A DNA stretch of 64,000 nucleotides from Amphibalanus amphitrite (lineage: Eukaryota; Arthropoda; Thecostraca; Balanomorpha; Balanidae). The notes beneath the pieces are model-generated. The model was not told the DNA's origin. It was given only the letters and a program-made list of their open reading frames with translations, and did not search any database. Location of the stretch: assembly GCF_019059575.1 (NCBI RefSeq), contig NW_024882969.1, forward strand, positions 1 through 64,000, given 5' to 3'. Position numbers and translations under genes: made by a program. Positions 1 through 13,200 of this stretch are shown here, piece after piece (within the stretch, counting starts at the first letter, position 1; each line of letters opens with the position of its first letter).

Positions 1-800
1 TTTTCATTTACCTATCAATAAAAAAAGACAAAAAGCATGGGTCAGTACTCAATATAGGTAGCTTTCACCAGATGACTTCACTGACAACCTGGCAATTAGC
101 CAAACCAATTGGCTGACATATTCACATGATAAAACTTTCCCAAATATAATCCAGCCAAAACACTTAAGTGTGCAGTTAAAACTTATTTATAGATTTTTAA
201 GGGTAAAATAATTGACATCAACTGACATGGGCATTAGGCATGAATGAAACATTCACCAGAATCTATGAACAGAACAAGCATTCACATTCACACTGAAGAG
301 ACATCACACATGACAACATGTGTGTCCAATGGCCCTAGGTTTTGAAGGCAAGCAGTTTTACTGTGTAGGTACTGTGGAAAACTCGCGCAACAGGCCAGCC
401 CCCACATTACCACTCCGAGCCACTGGGCCGCCAGCACCCAGAACACGCGGACAAGGCTGGGTCGGCCTGACAGTGACACTGGAGGCATAGACGTGGCTCG
501 CCAGAGCCGCCTCTGGACCAGCCGACCACGGAAGAAATTGAACCAAGGACAAGGACACACAGCTGCCGGGTACCGACAGCGCCTGAGGCAGAGGGCGGGC
601 AGCCCGAGTGGCGAGGCGCATGACGTAACGAGGCGCACCCTGGGTGGGGACTGCATCAGGGCTGGGTTGCCAAGGGCCTGAGGCTACCCCGCCCCTGGAC
701 CGCTCAGGTCGACGACAAGTCTGACAAGATGCCGATGGTGGTGCTGCATGGCCCCTCCTCCTGACAGCGAACTGGGGAGGGGGCGAGGCTGGCCATGGCA
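1..800. other. Left-edge region without a recognised gene
   Basis: Bases 1-360 are AT-rich and I see no gene or repeat. Bases about 380-800 turn GC-rich. The open frames there on both strands have low-complexity Pro/Ala/Arg/Ser composition and look like GC-driven shadows. The GC-rich block sits directly upstream of a TATA-like box at 807 and may be a promoter region. Confidence 0.4.
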
Positions 801-806
801 CTGCCA

Positions 807-953
807 TATAAGAAGCATGCGCTCGGCAGTCTTCAGAGTCTCAAGCCGTCAGTCTACAGCCTTCAATTGTCTTAGTCATCTTGACCCATCAGCCGAGACC
901 GAGGCCGCTGGGCGCTCTAGTGTGTGCGAGTGCAGTGATAGTGATTGAAACAT
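807..953 (+). promoter_or_regulatory. Putative TATA promoter and untranslated first exon, plus strand
   Basis: A TATAAG box starts at 807. An initiator-like TTCAGAG follows about 28 bases later, around 835. The segment then runs to a strong donor consensus, CAT|GTAAGT, at 953/954. No convincing reading frame lies inside. The downstream DNA is the 3' flank of the minus-strand SAMHD1 gene, so this could start a noncoding or antisense transcript, or a gene whose later exons I did not recognise. Motif evidence only. Confidence 0.25.
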
Positions 954-2798
954 GTAAGTACTGACGCTGGTTCAACCACCATCCACCCATGCTGATGGCT
1001 CGCTGGTCAGAGCGCGAATGGATTGTGAATCAATTTTCGATACAGCTTTCAGACTCATTTGACTTACCCCTTGGCCTTTCCTTGAGAAACAAATCTACAG
1101 TTATGTCACCAATTGTCGTTTCAATAACCACAGACATTGATAAAATCCGCTGATCGCCGCTCACATATTTATAAATCCCACAATAATCTCATTCATCTTC
1201 GACTAGGTGAGTTGACATCACACATCACACCGCCCCCTGCCATTGTCGCGTTTTGAAATTGGGTTCAATCAAAAACGTTTACACTCATTTCGTTCAAATT
1301 TGAATGCGCATCTAGTTAGCCGCTTGTTGCTAGGCAATTACTTGTTTTTCCTGCTGATTTTCTCTAGTTGCCTAGCAACTAGCATTCTAGTTCCTCCAAA
1401 GAGCTCTTTATGAATAAGACCAACAGTTATTGAATGTAACAATTGCGCCAGAACTATCTTTGGTAGCTGAAGGAAAGCCTTTACTAAATTAAATTACGCG
1501 TAATCTTGCGTACCTACTTTTGTTGTAAGCGAGATATTTGATAGATACGATACATTGCGTTGATTTTCTCTTGTCTGCTAAGCCTATTTTCTTCGCAGAA
1601 ACATACTCATTTTTATAGATAATTAAGGCAATTTCTATTGCAATTCCATGTTTTGAAGCCGAGGGCAGCAAGTAACTAGAGCACCTGGTACTCGATGATT
1701 CTATCAAATCGGGCAGATCCGGGCTCGAGTGGTTACTGGTTACCTAACGTCTCGCGAAGGTACTCAGCTGTCACCGCTGGTTGCTTTTTGCAACGACGCG
1801 CCGTATTTCGCCCGTAGGACTCTGTTGAGAATGGAAGGTTGGTGGAGGATCCACCCTTGTGGAGGACCCACCCTTTTACAGTGTATTCATATACACTGTG
1901 GACCCACCTGTAGTGGCTCACACGGTGTCAATTTGGACCATCACATCTTGGGACTGTCTAGTAATGCTTGGAGTGGTTCTAGCGACCGTCACCTGGTTCT
2001 CGTGAAGACTCCCAAAGGTCGATAACATTTCAACGAGGAGTCACAACTGGCTGTAAGCCGCAAGAGGAAGACGGGTATCAAAAAGTGAACCCCTTCACAG
2101 CAATTAAAACACAACGTGTCTCCGTGGGCGAGCTGGAATTGCTCATTACACTACAAACATGGTCGTTAATTATACATTTGTTGAGCAATGACATGAACCT
2201 GTCAAATGCTCCTTTCTCAATAATATACGCTACGACATACATCATCGTCGTCGATAAATTAGTATTGTGCATTATGGCCAAATTATGACGACATGCGTTG
2301 AGATCAGTGTGTTGTTCGGTGACGTTCAGTTGGGATCCTGGTGGCCGTAGCTGACCAATCGCCGTTGAACTCCACATTAGCAATAACAAATCCGTTAACA
2401 ATTAAATGCTCGCAATAGTGTGAGAAGTGTATTCTGGATTAGGAATAACCGCCGTCAAAAAGCCAATCAAGGATAATCCAACAACTCCCATCCTTTCATT
2501 GTCGATCAGCTTATGGCCTCTGCGCCATCATTATCGTCCTAGATCTAGCATCCATCAAATCTGGAGTAGTTCAAACGCTCCAAAAACAGCACACCAAACA
2601 AGCCAATGGCTAAAAGCTAACCAAATATTAGGACGCCTGTTCGACAGAGCGCAATAACAGTCACGTTCAAAGGCCAGTTTTTGAACTAACCAGCATCACA
2701 AGCCAACAACGATAAGCTAGGACAAGCAGCAATGACAAACGTCAAAGAGACAATATCACCAGCTAAAAGGCACGGTTGATATCATATCACATCTATGA
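954..2798. other. AT-rich region, no gene recognised
   Basis: No protein-like frame was found. Two inverted RFX X-box-like sequences lie at 1326-1338 and 1367-1379. A short run of repeated GGACCCACC-type words is at about 1845-1910. The remainder is unassigned. Confidence 0.35.
1326..1379. promoter_or_regulatory. Pair of X-box-like motifs
   Basis: GTTGCCTAGCAAC at 1367-1379 is a near-perfect palindrome of the RFX X-box type. A second imperfect copy, GTTGCTAGGCAAT, lies 29 bases upstream. Function is inferred from the motif alone. Confidence 0.3.
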
Positions 2799-2802
2799 TT
2801 AA

Positions 2803-3697
2803 CCCTCGCCCGCACATGCCCCCCCCCCCCCCCCCAGGCAGTCTTTCTGCTCTGCACTCAACATTTTTAGAGCTAGAAGGCTGATTTTTCGTATAGCTGC
2901 TCGTCTATCCTTTCTTGATGTCCACTGAAAATTTCAAGTTTCTGTGATTTTTGGTTTCGGAGATATGACCTTGTTTTTCAGGTCATGTCATGACCCAAAT
3001 GGCCAATTCTCAACATCTTGCGTTTGCCATGGGCCTTGTGAGCTTTTGACACCCTGATTTCGGCCTTTTTTGCCAGTCTTACCTCCCACCTATCATGGAA
3101 CATGTTGTTCGACGATGTACAGGGGTCAAAGTCAGGGTCAAGGTCAACCTAGGTCATCTAAGATAATTGCGTTTTAGGCAAGCTGAATTTACTTTTTGTG
3201 AAGTTTTTTGACTGCATTTTTGGTAAAAGCTTCTCAGATCATAATTTCATGTGATATGGACCCAAAAACAATCGGTGCACACATCAGTATACACACAGAC
3301 ACACACAGACATACAAACACATATAATTGACCTTGACCTAACTTGACCTGAAATGACCTCAGCAGCAAAATTCTGGTCGGATAGTGTGACAAAGAGGTTC
3401 TAGCTGGCTTGGCACCAGAAAACAGCATCGTCATCGGTATTCGATAAGCAGCGTACTTGATATCCAACGGTGACCCAAAACAGCAACATTTTTTAGTTTG
3501 ACCTGACCTGGAAGGTCAATGACTGACCTGAGAAGGTAAAACTGGGTATCATTGGATTCGTCTCTTCCCAAAGAATCTTTTTGGTCTTTACTGCTAAGCT
3601 CTATCTCCAACAGGAACGAAATGGCGCGGGGGGGGGGGGGTGGCAACCCCCCCCCATGTGCGTTCTAGGATGGGAAAATGGCATGTGCGGGCGAGGG
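2803..3697. mobile_element. TTAA-flanked element with G/C-run hairpin (copy 1)
   Basis: The 895-bp element is flanked by TTAA at 2799-2802 and 3698-3701. It has perfect 18-bp terminal inverted repeats, CCCTCGCCCGCACATGCC. CCC-type ends with TTAA target duplications are typical of piggyBac-like non-autonomous elements. There is no transposase frame. It contains a poly-C run near the left end, a G-run/C-run hairpin near 3630-3655, and many TGACCT/AGGTCA words (for example 3327-3360 and 3500-3535). Perfect termini suggest a fairly recent copy. Confidence 0.85.
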
Positions 3698-3701
3698 TTA
3701 A

Positions 3702-4235
3702 GGCACTGGGCAGCGAAAGTCATCCCTGAAATCCAGATCAGCAAGCAAGAGGAGTAATGGAATGAGCATAAACTTATTTTAAGAGGTTCATCTCTATCAC
3801 ATAAGTCCTATCAATAAAGTTGAGACATCAAACCAACCAAGGCAAAGTATAATCATCTTGCCGTTGTAGCAAGGAATCACACAAATAATAAATAGCAACA
3901 TCTAAGTGGAAACACGTAGCAAGAATGATCGAGCGACAAGTCGCTTCATTGTGCGTCACTTTAAGATCTGTTGATAGCTAGCACATTCTGAATTAAATAA
4001 ACTCTCAAACAAAATGGTACTTGCAGGCAAAATTACATAAACAACAACCAGCTAATATCAAATCGGACCTAGGGTGGCCGTTAAAATCAACGTAAAACAC
4101 AGCGCATGATGTTTGCGCAGGTGCGTGTACCGAATATACGCAAGTACGCTGTTTTGTTTCCAGACTAGCATGACTCCTGGTTCGATGGCCGCCGCACCGG
4201 CTGCTGGCTCACGGGCCGGGCGCGCCGGTCCCTGA
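3702..4235. other. 3' flank and likely 3' UTR of SAMHD1
   Basis: This is the DNA downstream of the SAMHD1 stop codon on the minus strand. It should hold the 3' UTR, but I found no canonical AATAAA on the minus strand here. No other gene is apparent. Confidence 0.35.
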
Positions 4236-7200
4236 TCACAGGTCGATGTTGCTGCTGACACTCCGTCTGAGGGAGAGGTTGCGCCGGCGGCCCGTCTGCT
4301 CCAGCTCGCCCAGGGTCTCATCCTCGCCGCCCTTTACTGGAGACATGCGGCCGAACCAGAGCTCCCGCTGGGGGCACACGGAGTAACGTCATATCGGGTA
4401 GGCGGCGTTAGGCAGGGTTCACACGACAAACAGACGGAGTCGGGTGGGGTCGACAGCAGGCAGAGTACGGTATCAGGTCGGGTCACACGGCTCACAGACG
4501 GGGTACACAGGCAGTAGTGTCACACAGGCAGTAGGGGAGGCCTCACAACGTATATACAGATGGGTCAGGTGTGGTCACGACAGACACATTGTCAGCACAG
4601 CTTCACAGTCTAATTACAAAAGGTACCAGGTACCAGGGACAAAACAGTACCAGGGACAAAACAGTACCAGGGACAAAACAGTAGCAAAGTCGGTATCGAG
4701 CCGATGAATGTGATTCATTAACATATGAAGCACGCGTGCAGGCTAAAGACAACAGCCAACAAAAGTACATAAAAATAAGGCATCGACGCATCGCGCACGC
4801 TATTGTCGTGGAGTGGCTGCAAGCGTATTGCGTAAGACAAAGTATGACGACGAGGCACACACACAGCAGCGCTGCACAAACTCGGTGTCATGGGAAAGGA
4901 CGGCGGCGGCGGCGGCGGCAGGGACAGGACGAAGGCAGCTGCTCTGTTGAGGGTGCGCACCACACATCTACCGGGGCTCGGGCGGTCACGGAGCTCAGCT
5001 AGCGTGTCACACGGCTCTGCTGCAGCCACGGACAGCCGCGGCGCTAAGCTGTGCGATTATGGTAATATGGTATACTCACGGCTCAGCACGTTTGCGCTAG
5101 CGTGGGGAGAGAAACGGGTCGGTATGAGCCAAGTCGGCAGTACTGCGCGGAGAAACACCCATAGGCCAGTCAGAACACCCTGCCTGTGGTTACAGCCGCC
5201 GTACATGGAGACTGTGCCCCCATAAAGATCAGCTGGTTGGGACGAGTCCCCGGTATCGAGTACCCGCACCGTCCTCACAGGTGCGGTAAAACACGGCTGC
5301 CTAATGTGACAGGAACATCATAGGAAGCGGTCGCCGTGACAGGACTCTTGGGAGACTGGCCGGAAGAATATGTAATCCGTTTTTTTTTTTTCAACCAAAA
5401 AGCGGCCGGGAGGGTGAGCATGATGGTAGTTTACTCAAATCCAACCCAATCACCAGAGACCAAACTCATCTCCCTAGGGATGGCAGAGTAGGTTTTGTTA
5501 CTTACCGATGGCAGGCTGTACTGATTCGAGCTGCTCCACTCCTCGAACCGAGCACGTGCCGCCGCTACCTTGTTCTTCTCCCGCTGACGGCATGTCATCA
5601 TGACGTAGGTCTCACGGAACCTACGGCACAAGTCATCATGATGTAGGTCTCACGGAACCTGCGGCACACGTCATCATGATGTATGTATTACGAAAGGTAA
5701 GATGACGTCACCATGATGGTATGCTTCATAAATGAACCTACCATACCTTATTACACACAAAACCCAACCCTCCCATCATGTCACGCACCCTACCCTCCAC
5801 CCACCATTCTCTGGTCCAGCAAGCCCGTCGGTGCCACTCACTTATCGGGCAGCAGAGGGGACACATCCGAGCGACGGATAATCATGGCCGTGTTCGGGTT
5901 CTCCTTGCTGTAGAAGCGCACACAGTCGATGGGGTTGCGGTTGCCCATGCCGTAGGTGATGCTGATGACGTCCACCATGAGGTCGTCCGGCGAGAGGCCG
6001 TCCTCGGGCTGCAGGAGAGCGCCCACGCCGCAGCGGATCGCCTCCGTGTCGATCTGGGGGCGAGCGGCACAGACGGGGGAATCAGAGGACATATCGGGCG
6101 CGAGGGCGGCGCGCAGTCAAAGCAGCGGGCCTTTGTCACAGGCTGTCAGTGCCTAAAAGTGTCCCATCCAGCGTGTGCTTTATTATCGCATCGAGTATTT
6201 CATGACTGAGCTTCCAAAAATGTCAGACTGGTGTTGTATGTACATCTGGCTGACAAACATGTCGTGCTATCCGCGCCTTATCTTGCACATTAGTCCGTGA
6301 GATTAAAATGTGCCCAGTGACCACGCATCCCCCTGTCCACGTGTACTCGCGTCCCCGTGCGTCAGCCCACCTCTTTCCCGTCCTTAGCCGTCGGCTGGCT
6401 GGCGCAGACGAACTTGTACAGGCGGCGAGTGTGGATGTCGCGGAGCAGGCGGCGCGCCGGCTCCAGCTCCTCGGTCACGCTCTGCGCCACCAACTGCTGC
6501 ACGTGGTCCGTCAGCTGGCTGAAGACACCCATGTTGTCGCACGCCTCCGACATGCGTACTCCAGGAGAGTCGGGACGCGACGGGTCCGGCAACAGCAGGT
6601 ACGGGTCGGCCAGCGCCAGCAGGTCACAGAACCTGCCGCGAAACGTCAGGCAAGGTCAGGTCGCACCAGATTAGGGCATGGGTCAGGTTACAGTAGACCA
6701 AGTCAGGGCGCAGCAAGGCAAGCCACGGGAGGTGAGGCCTCTTGCACCAAACTACCTACCTAGGTAAATTCAGATTTTACCTAAATTCTCTTGCACCAAA
6801 CTACCTACCAAAAAACGCTACCGTGAAAATTTACCTAGAAATTCTACCGAGCGGCATGAGAACTTACCAATTGTTAAAGTCCGACCGACTGTTTTCCTCT
6901 TGCACCGAAAGCCGGAAAGTAGTACTCGCGGAGGAAATTTTGACGTTTTGAAGGTAAATTCGGGCCTCCAAAATAACTAGCAAAAGCTTAGGTAAAAGTG
7001 AAGTCATCGCAACAGTGAAGACATTGAAAAGGTGAGTGAGATGAACTATTGTGTAAATAATGATATCAAAATGTTTCTCTTGCTTGGTAATGTTTCATCT
7101 ATGCATGACGTAGCCAATAACACATAATAAATATCAATATTCTTGAGAAAATTGCCATGCACTGCAGAAGGCTTGAGACTGAGTTTGATTGCTTTTAAAT

Positions 7201-10200
7201 ATGCATTTAAAGGTGATAATTGTGGCATTAGCCCACTAGGAAAATTGAGTACGTTAGGTATCATGTTTTGTTAAAAATGCTTGCTCTCTGTAATGAATTG
7301 CAATGAAAAGTCAAAAAAATCTTCCCTTAATGTGTATGTTCTTCATTTCAAATGCTGACAATAAATAGGTGTCTTTCTATCAAAATCAAAATGTCACAAT
7401 GACAACACTCGCTGGGTTAAGGGATCATTTGCAAACTAATTGACATGGTCAAAACAATAAAATTCATGTGCTCTTCAAAATAAAGAGAGGCATCTAAATA
7501 TGACAAAAGCCGAGGTACATCAAACAGTCAATGTTGAAAAAGAAAAATTACAATTTCTGCTCTATGCTCTCAAGAAAACTTTAATTTGAGATTACTGGAT
7601 ATTTCATCTTCCATTATAGTACATCTCAAGTGGCACGTCAAAGATATTCGGTAGCTGTTAGGTAGGTTAGTTTAGTATCATATGTGCATGGAGGCATGTG
7701 ATAGATCAATTACATCAGTGGATCTAAAAACAAAAAGATAAGATCATACCAGAATTTGGATCCCACACAAAAATTATTTCTTGCGTCTATGATCTAATAA
7801 GATCTGACAACAAACCAAAGCATAAGCCAATAACAGCTGTTCGCACAAGGATTTAAGCTCTACCACCATTTGCAAAATGTGAAGCGGTTTTCCAGTGTGA
7901 TTTGATGTCCTTAAGTATCACAAAACTATAAATTGACAGTAGTGGCGGAACACCTTCAGTTAGGGGGGGGGGGTACTGCTGACTTTTGGTCTCATTCTTT
8001 CCATGCAATGCCCATACGGCTAATGTTAAAATGCCAAAATCAAAGGGGGGCACGGTACCCAGGTGCCCTCCCCGCAGTGTTCTAAAATTGGATATTGGTT
8101 GGGTGTGCCGATGAAGAAAAAAATCCTAGGATGAGAAAAAAGAAAGTAAGTAACTGCAGTATTTTTGCAAAATGGTGTAATGCCAATTTTTATGCTAACT
8201 GATAAACCAGGATTTCATGTCAGGATCTTGACAGGGTGTGGAACAAAAGGATGTGGGTGCATCACTGTCAAGTGACATGTGAACTGGCTGTTGGGAATAC
8301 ATGCAACTCTTTTCAGAGATGTCATTCATATTTCGGTTGTCATATTATGTCATTCATATAAGTCGGTCATTCATATTTTAGGGATGAAAATATTCTCCCC
8401 ATTAGGTGTGATTTGCCACCAAAAAGACTGAAAAATGAAACACCGCCTCCCCATTCCGCCGCCTATGTAAATTGCTATGTGTATTGTGTAATCACACAAT
8501 ATCCCTTAAACACCTAATGTAAATTGCCACAAATGATCCCATTATGATTATATGGCCACAAAAAGAGAGCACCGACAGAGGTAATGATGTATGATACCAA
8601 TGAAACCATCAACAAATTATATAGGTAACTGGATACATGATTGTGATGCTATTGTAGGTGAGATCAAGATCAGTGGTATTAGAGTTTAAGAACATAATTC
8701 AGATCCCAGGTCAATTTCTCGGACCCATGTGAATGACTGGCTAGTAAAATTATATTTTCATCAACAGGGCTTTTTAAGAAAGTGGCCTTGTGGAGCACTA
8801 TCAATAATTTTACAGAACTTATAAATCTGCACTTGTTACTGATGTGCTCTAGCTCGCACCAACTAAACTGGAATTCAGCACCACCCAATGCAGTCACTTA
8901 TAAGAACGTATTTTATGAACATTTTTCTAGGTTGACGTGGTTTGAGTCGTGAAATACAGGTTTTTATTTAATTCTTAGCCTAGGGTGCAACAGAGGGATT
9001 TCATCTGATACTTGTTTTATTTCTTCTGGTTAAAAACAGTAATATGATTTACGAAGCTTTGCCCATGTTAAATTTTGCCTGGAATCACTTGTGCACTATG
9101 CATAGGTATCATTCCAGCATGAGCTGCCATTACCTCCCCTTCCCTCACCTTACCTTCTCACAGTCAATCACGAAAAATGGCTTTGGTGACCCTTATACAC
9201 AGATGTGAATTTCCCAGCCATGGGGAAATTTTATTCAGTAACACATGCCCTTGAATCCACCAAATATACCGATTCTCAACTTCAATGGCCTCGACTCCCG
9301 CCACGTGGAAATGGACCCCAACAATTCGCGCGCTAACTGCGCCAGACCGCGTTATTTCCCCCCGTCATAGAGAAATGAACTCTTCCAAGCTATCGATGTA
9401 GCAAATAACTTGTATAAATAGGCATTTAAAATTTTGTGCTATTTTCAATGTTCATGTTGCCGGTAGAAGCCACATGTTTTTGAGTTGTTTATATTTTTTG
9501 TAACATGTATTTCAATTTTATTTGTTGACGAGCAACAACTTTGTTATCGATATTCATGCAGTGGCGTTGTCAGTCAGCCGTCAGGCAGGGGCCAAAGAAG
9601 CCAAAACTCTTTGTAATTTGTTAAGATAAACAGCTTCACTCTAAAACGTCCTCAGTCACTCGTTTTGTTATAAACATATCACCTTCTGCAACTAATTAAT
9701 TTCTAATGGAAGGGGCTAGTCGCTAGTCCCGTCATGTTCGGCCACGGCCCGCATGAATCCGCCTATGACGGGCGATGGCCATTCCACTGCGGAGTGGGAA
9801 GTGGGAACAGCCGTTAGATGTCTCTCTACATTTCATATAGGTGTCGCGCTAGAAGGGCACTCGGGAGCCACAGCATTGTTGACCTCTATATTCGCGGACC
9901 AAAGCGTTAGCAGATAGATAAAGACGGTCTCGTACGCTCCCCTGTAGAGAGAGGGGGGGGGAGACCCAAAACATATGTTGAAAATTAAAAAAAAAAACTC
10001 CAAACCACTCCAAAAACCAGCCTGACAGATAAGATCCTTCACCTGGCGGCTGGTGCCTCCTGTGAATAACTGCTAGTGTCTGTATCTGACCACTAGGGCC
10101 CCTCTGACTCCTCGAGGTCAATGAAATAAGGTTTCGCTCGTCAGTTTTACCAGGGCTATCAGAGGCCGTTTGAATTTTGACGATCGGCCCAGTACCTAGT

Positions 10201-13200
10201 TTCGGAGATAAGGAGGGGGCTCTGTAGAGTCGCCCCCCCCCCCGTCTCCAGCCACTCGCGTTATGGAAAATATCCCAGTCATGCGCGGGTTAAGGATTAA
10301 ATTACCTACTTACATGTGTGATACGCAGTTTTGTCATAGTCATAGTTGCTGACGTACATGTGCCGTAAAAAAACATTGCGATGAGTAGGTGTACCCACTT
10401 GTGTCCGCAAGCCATGCTTTTAAATGGTGCCGACCACGGATCAAAACCATCTTATGCATGTTGCTTCCAGATAACGCCTATGCATTGCCGGATTGACTAT
10501 GGCCGATGATGACAATTTTGAGCCTCGGGAGCGCCGCCAGCGGAGGCTCCGTCCGCGCATCAACATGGGAGCACTGCATCCAACGACATTCAGGTGACTA
10601 TTTAATGTGCATGGGTGCCTGTATGCCGCATATCAAGAGTGTCATTGTATTCATTCGAAAGCTTTATATAACCTTAAATCCCGTTTCTCTTTAGGGAAAA
10701 CTTCCGCCTCAGCGTCGAGGTCGCCACTGCACTGGAAGACCTCATTAGCGGGACGGTGGCGCACGACACGGGCTTAAATATGGCACTGACACCTCGCCAG
10801 CAGCTGCTCGTGTCGCTGCGGTTCTATGCTACCGGTGCGTATCTGCGCCTGGTGGGAGACGGCCACGGCGTCTCCGAGGCCACCGTGTGCCGCGCCATTC
10901 ACCGCGTGACGGATGCGATAATCCACCGCTGCCCAGGGGCCATCACCTGGCCGAGCGACCCGGCGGCTCTCGGACGTCTCAAGGAGGACTTTCGACAGGT
11001 CGCCGGGCTGCCCGACATCGTGGGGTGCATCGACGGCACCCATGTACGCCTCACCGTCCCCCGAGAGCAGCGGGAGGCGTATATCAATAGGAAAGGCTTC
11101 CCGTCCCTCAATGTGATGGCTGTCGCTGCACCCGACCGCTCAATCGTTGCATTGAGCGTGCATTGTGGCGGTCGGGTGCACGACGCCCGAGTTTTAGCCA
11201 CATCAGGGCTGCCCGACTATTTCCGGAATGGAAATCCTGTAATGGGCGCCATGATGCTGGGGGACAGTGGCTACGGCCTGTCACCCTGGCTCATGACGCC
11301 CATTGCAGACCCCACCACCGCCGAGGAGCGCGCATACAATAACGCTCATGCGCGCACTCGTGTGGTGGTGGAGAACGCCTTCGGCGTTTTGAAAATGCGG
11401 TTCGGGGCGCTCGAGTTCGGGCTGCGCCTGAAAAGTGTGGCCCGCTGCGTGGCGGTTATTCACACGTGCTTTATCCTACACAATATGTGTATCAAGGGCG
11501 GTGACTTCGGCGAATGACTCGGACCACTGAGGCAAGATGAAGGAATGGTGCAGGAGCCAGCTGACGGGGCGGCAGAGCTGCCGGCGGCAGGCGCCGAGAG
11601 GCGGGCGGGTCTTGTGCGCCGCAATGACCTCGTGCGGCTGTTCGTACGCCATTAGCTGGTCGATACTCGGGCCAACCGCAGCTAGGCAACAGCAGAGTCG
11701 TCTACTCATGGCCAGTGGCCTATGGCTATGTACGTGTGCTTGAGTGTTTGTGTATTTGTATACGCTTGGGGATAGGGAGAGAAGAGGGAGCGAGGGGTAT
11801 AGGGAGCGAGCGGGAGAGGGAGCGAAAGGGAGAGGGAGAGCAGCAAATAAAAACATGTTTGATGGTTGCTAGCCTTTTTGTAAGGTATTTGCGATTGACA
11901 GTGTGTTTATGTTTGACCTTTGAGTGAAACTTCTGTACCTACCATGTGTAATGGTTAGGTGTTCGTTTACAATTCATGTGACATACGATTCAGTCCAAGC
12001 CAGAACCATGAAGAGGAAGCTTGAAACTAATTACTTCTTAAAACGGTTTATTTCCTTCACAAGAAAGGAATAATATATTTGAGGCGTATTTTATTCACGT
12101 GACTGTCAAACCGAACTAATTAAGTTAACTTTTTCCTTAAAAACAAAACAAACAAATTTAGCCAGAGTCGCCACCAACTTCGACAGCTCCGGCTCCGCCT
12201 CCATCTCCGGGCAAAAGATGCCGGCTCCGGCGGCTCCGGATCCAGCTCTAGCTGCGGTTCCGCAGCCCTGCTCATAGCACATATGTCAGGGTTGGTGTGG
12301 GAGTTCCTCCCTGCAGCATGTCCTCCAGGATCTGTAAGCTGAGGTAGGTGCGGAGCAGGGTCACCTCCTCCGGCGTCCGTCTGAAGAGTGGCGTTGAGCG
12401 GATGAGCTGGAGGCGCGCTTCAATCTCATCGCGGTTTCTCTCCGATGCCTGGGACGCTCTAGTCGAGAGGGCCACGTCAGCTGACGAGGCCTCGCCGGTC
12501 GAGAGAGCCGTGGCGCTCTCCTGGGACGCTCCAGTCGAGAGGGCCACGTCAGCTGACGAGGCCTCGCCGGTCGAGAGAGCCGTGGCGCTCTCCTGGGACG
12601 CTCTAGTCGAGAGGGCTGCGTCAGCTGACGAGGCCTCGCCGGTCAAGAGAGCCGTGACGCTCTCCTGGGACGCTCCAGTCGGGAGGGCTGGGTCAGCTGA
12701 CGAGGCCTTGCCGGTCGAGAGAGCCGTGGCGCTCCCCTGGGAGTGGGACGGAACAGTCGAAGGGGCTGCGTCAGCTGACGAGGCCTTGCCGGACGAGAGA
12801 GCCATGGCGCTTTCCTGGGGCGGACCAGTCGAAGGGGTTGTTGCGTTTGACGAGCCTGCCCTGGTCGAGGGGACGGTCGAGAGGACCGTGGTGGTTATCG
12901 TGGTCGCATTGGTCGCCGGAGACTGGGCGAGCGGCGTGCCCAGCCCTATCAACCGACCGTCTTCTGTAGTGAAGTAGATACTGGGTGCTGATGACGTTTC
13001 TCCCGCGGTTGTCAGTGCGGTTTCTGGGCCGGCTTCTTGCTGATTCGTCATCATCTGGCCCCAGGTAATCCCGCCAGGAACCTTAAACGACGTCAGGTAG
13101 TTGTCTCTGCCTGCCGGAGTGAAAAAAAAAAAACAAAGGGATGTAAGAGACAGCGGATCTTGGCGCCCTTTTGCCTCACGCTTACGATGTTAATCCCTTG

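Larger units (their letters stand above)
6850..10490. other. Noncoding left half of the Harbinger element
   Basis: About 3.6 kb, AT-rich, without a convincing gene. It contains a nested repeat at about 7942-8466 and the right end of a G/C-hairpin TTAA element at about 9940-10289. The rest is unassigned. Confidence 0.45.

Noticed and set aside
358-807. Open frames on both strands in the GC-rich block near the left edge
   Set aside because: Low-complexity Pro/Ala/Arg/Ser composition, overlapping frames on opposite strands, no domain or splice context. Better explained as GC-rich promoter DNA.
4058-4321. Minus-strand frame starting MRPWASW
   Set aside because: Out of frame with the last SAMHD1 exon, which reads [12 protein letters not shown] to a stop at 4236.
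10756-11517. Transposase read as a single exon from 10756
   Set aside because: 10756 is GTG. An upstream exon with a proper ATG (10499) joins in phase through GT-AG sites and restores the family N terminus.
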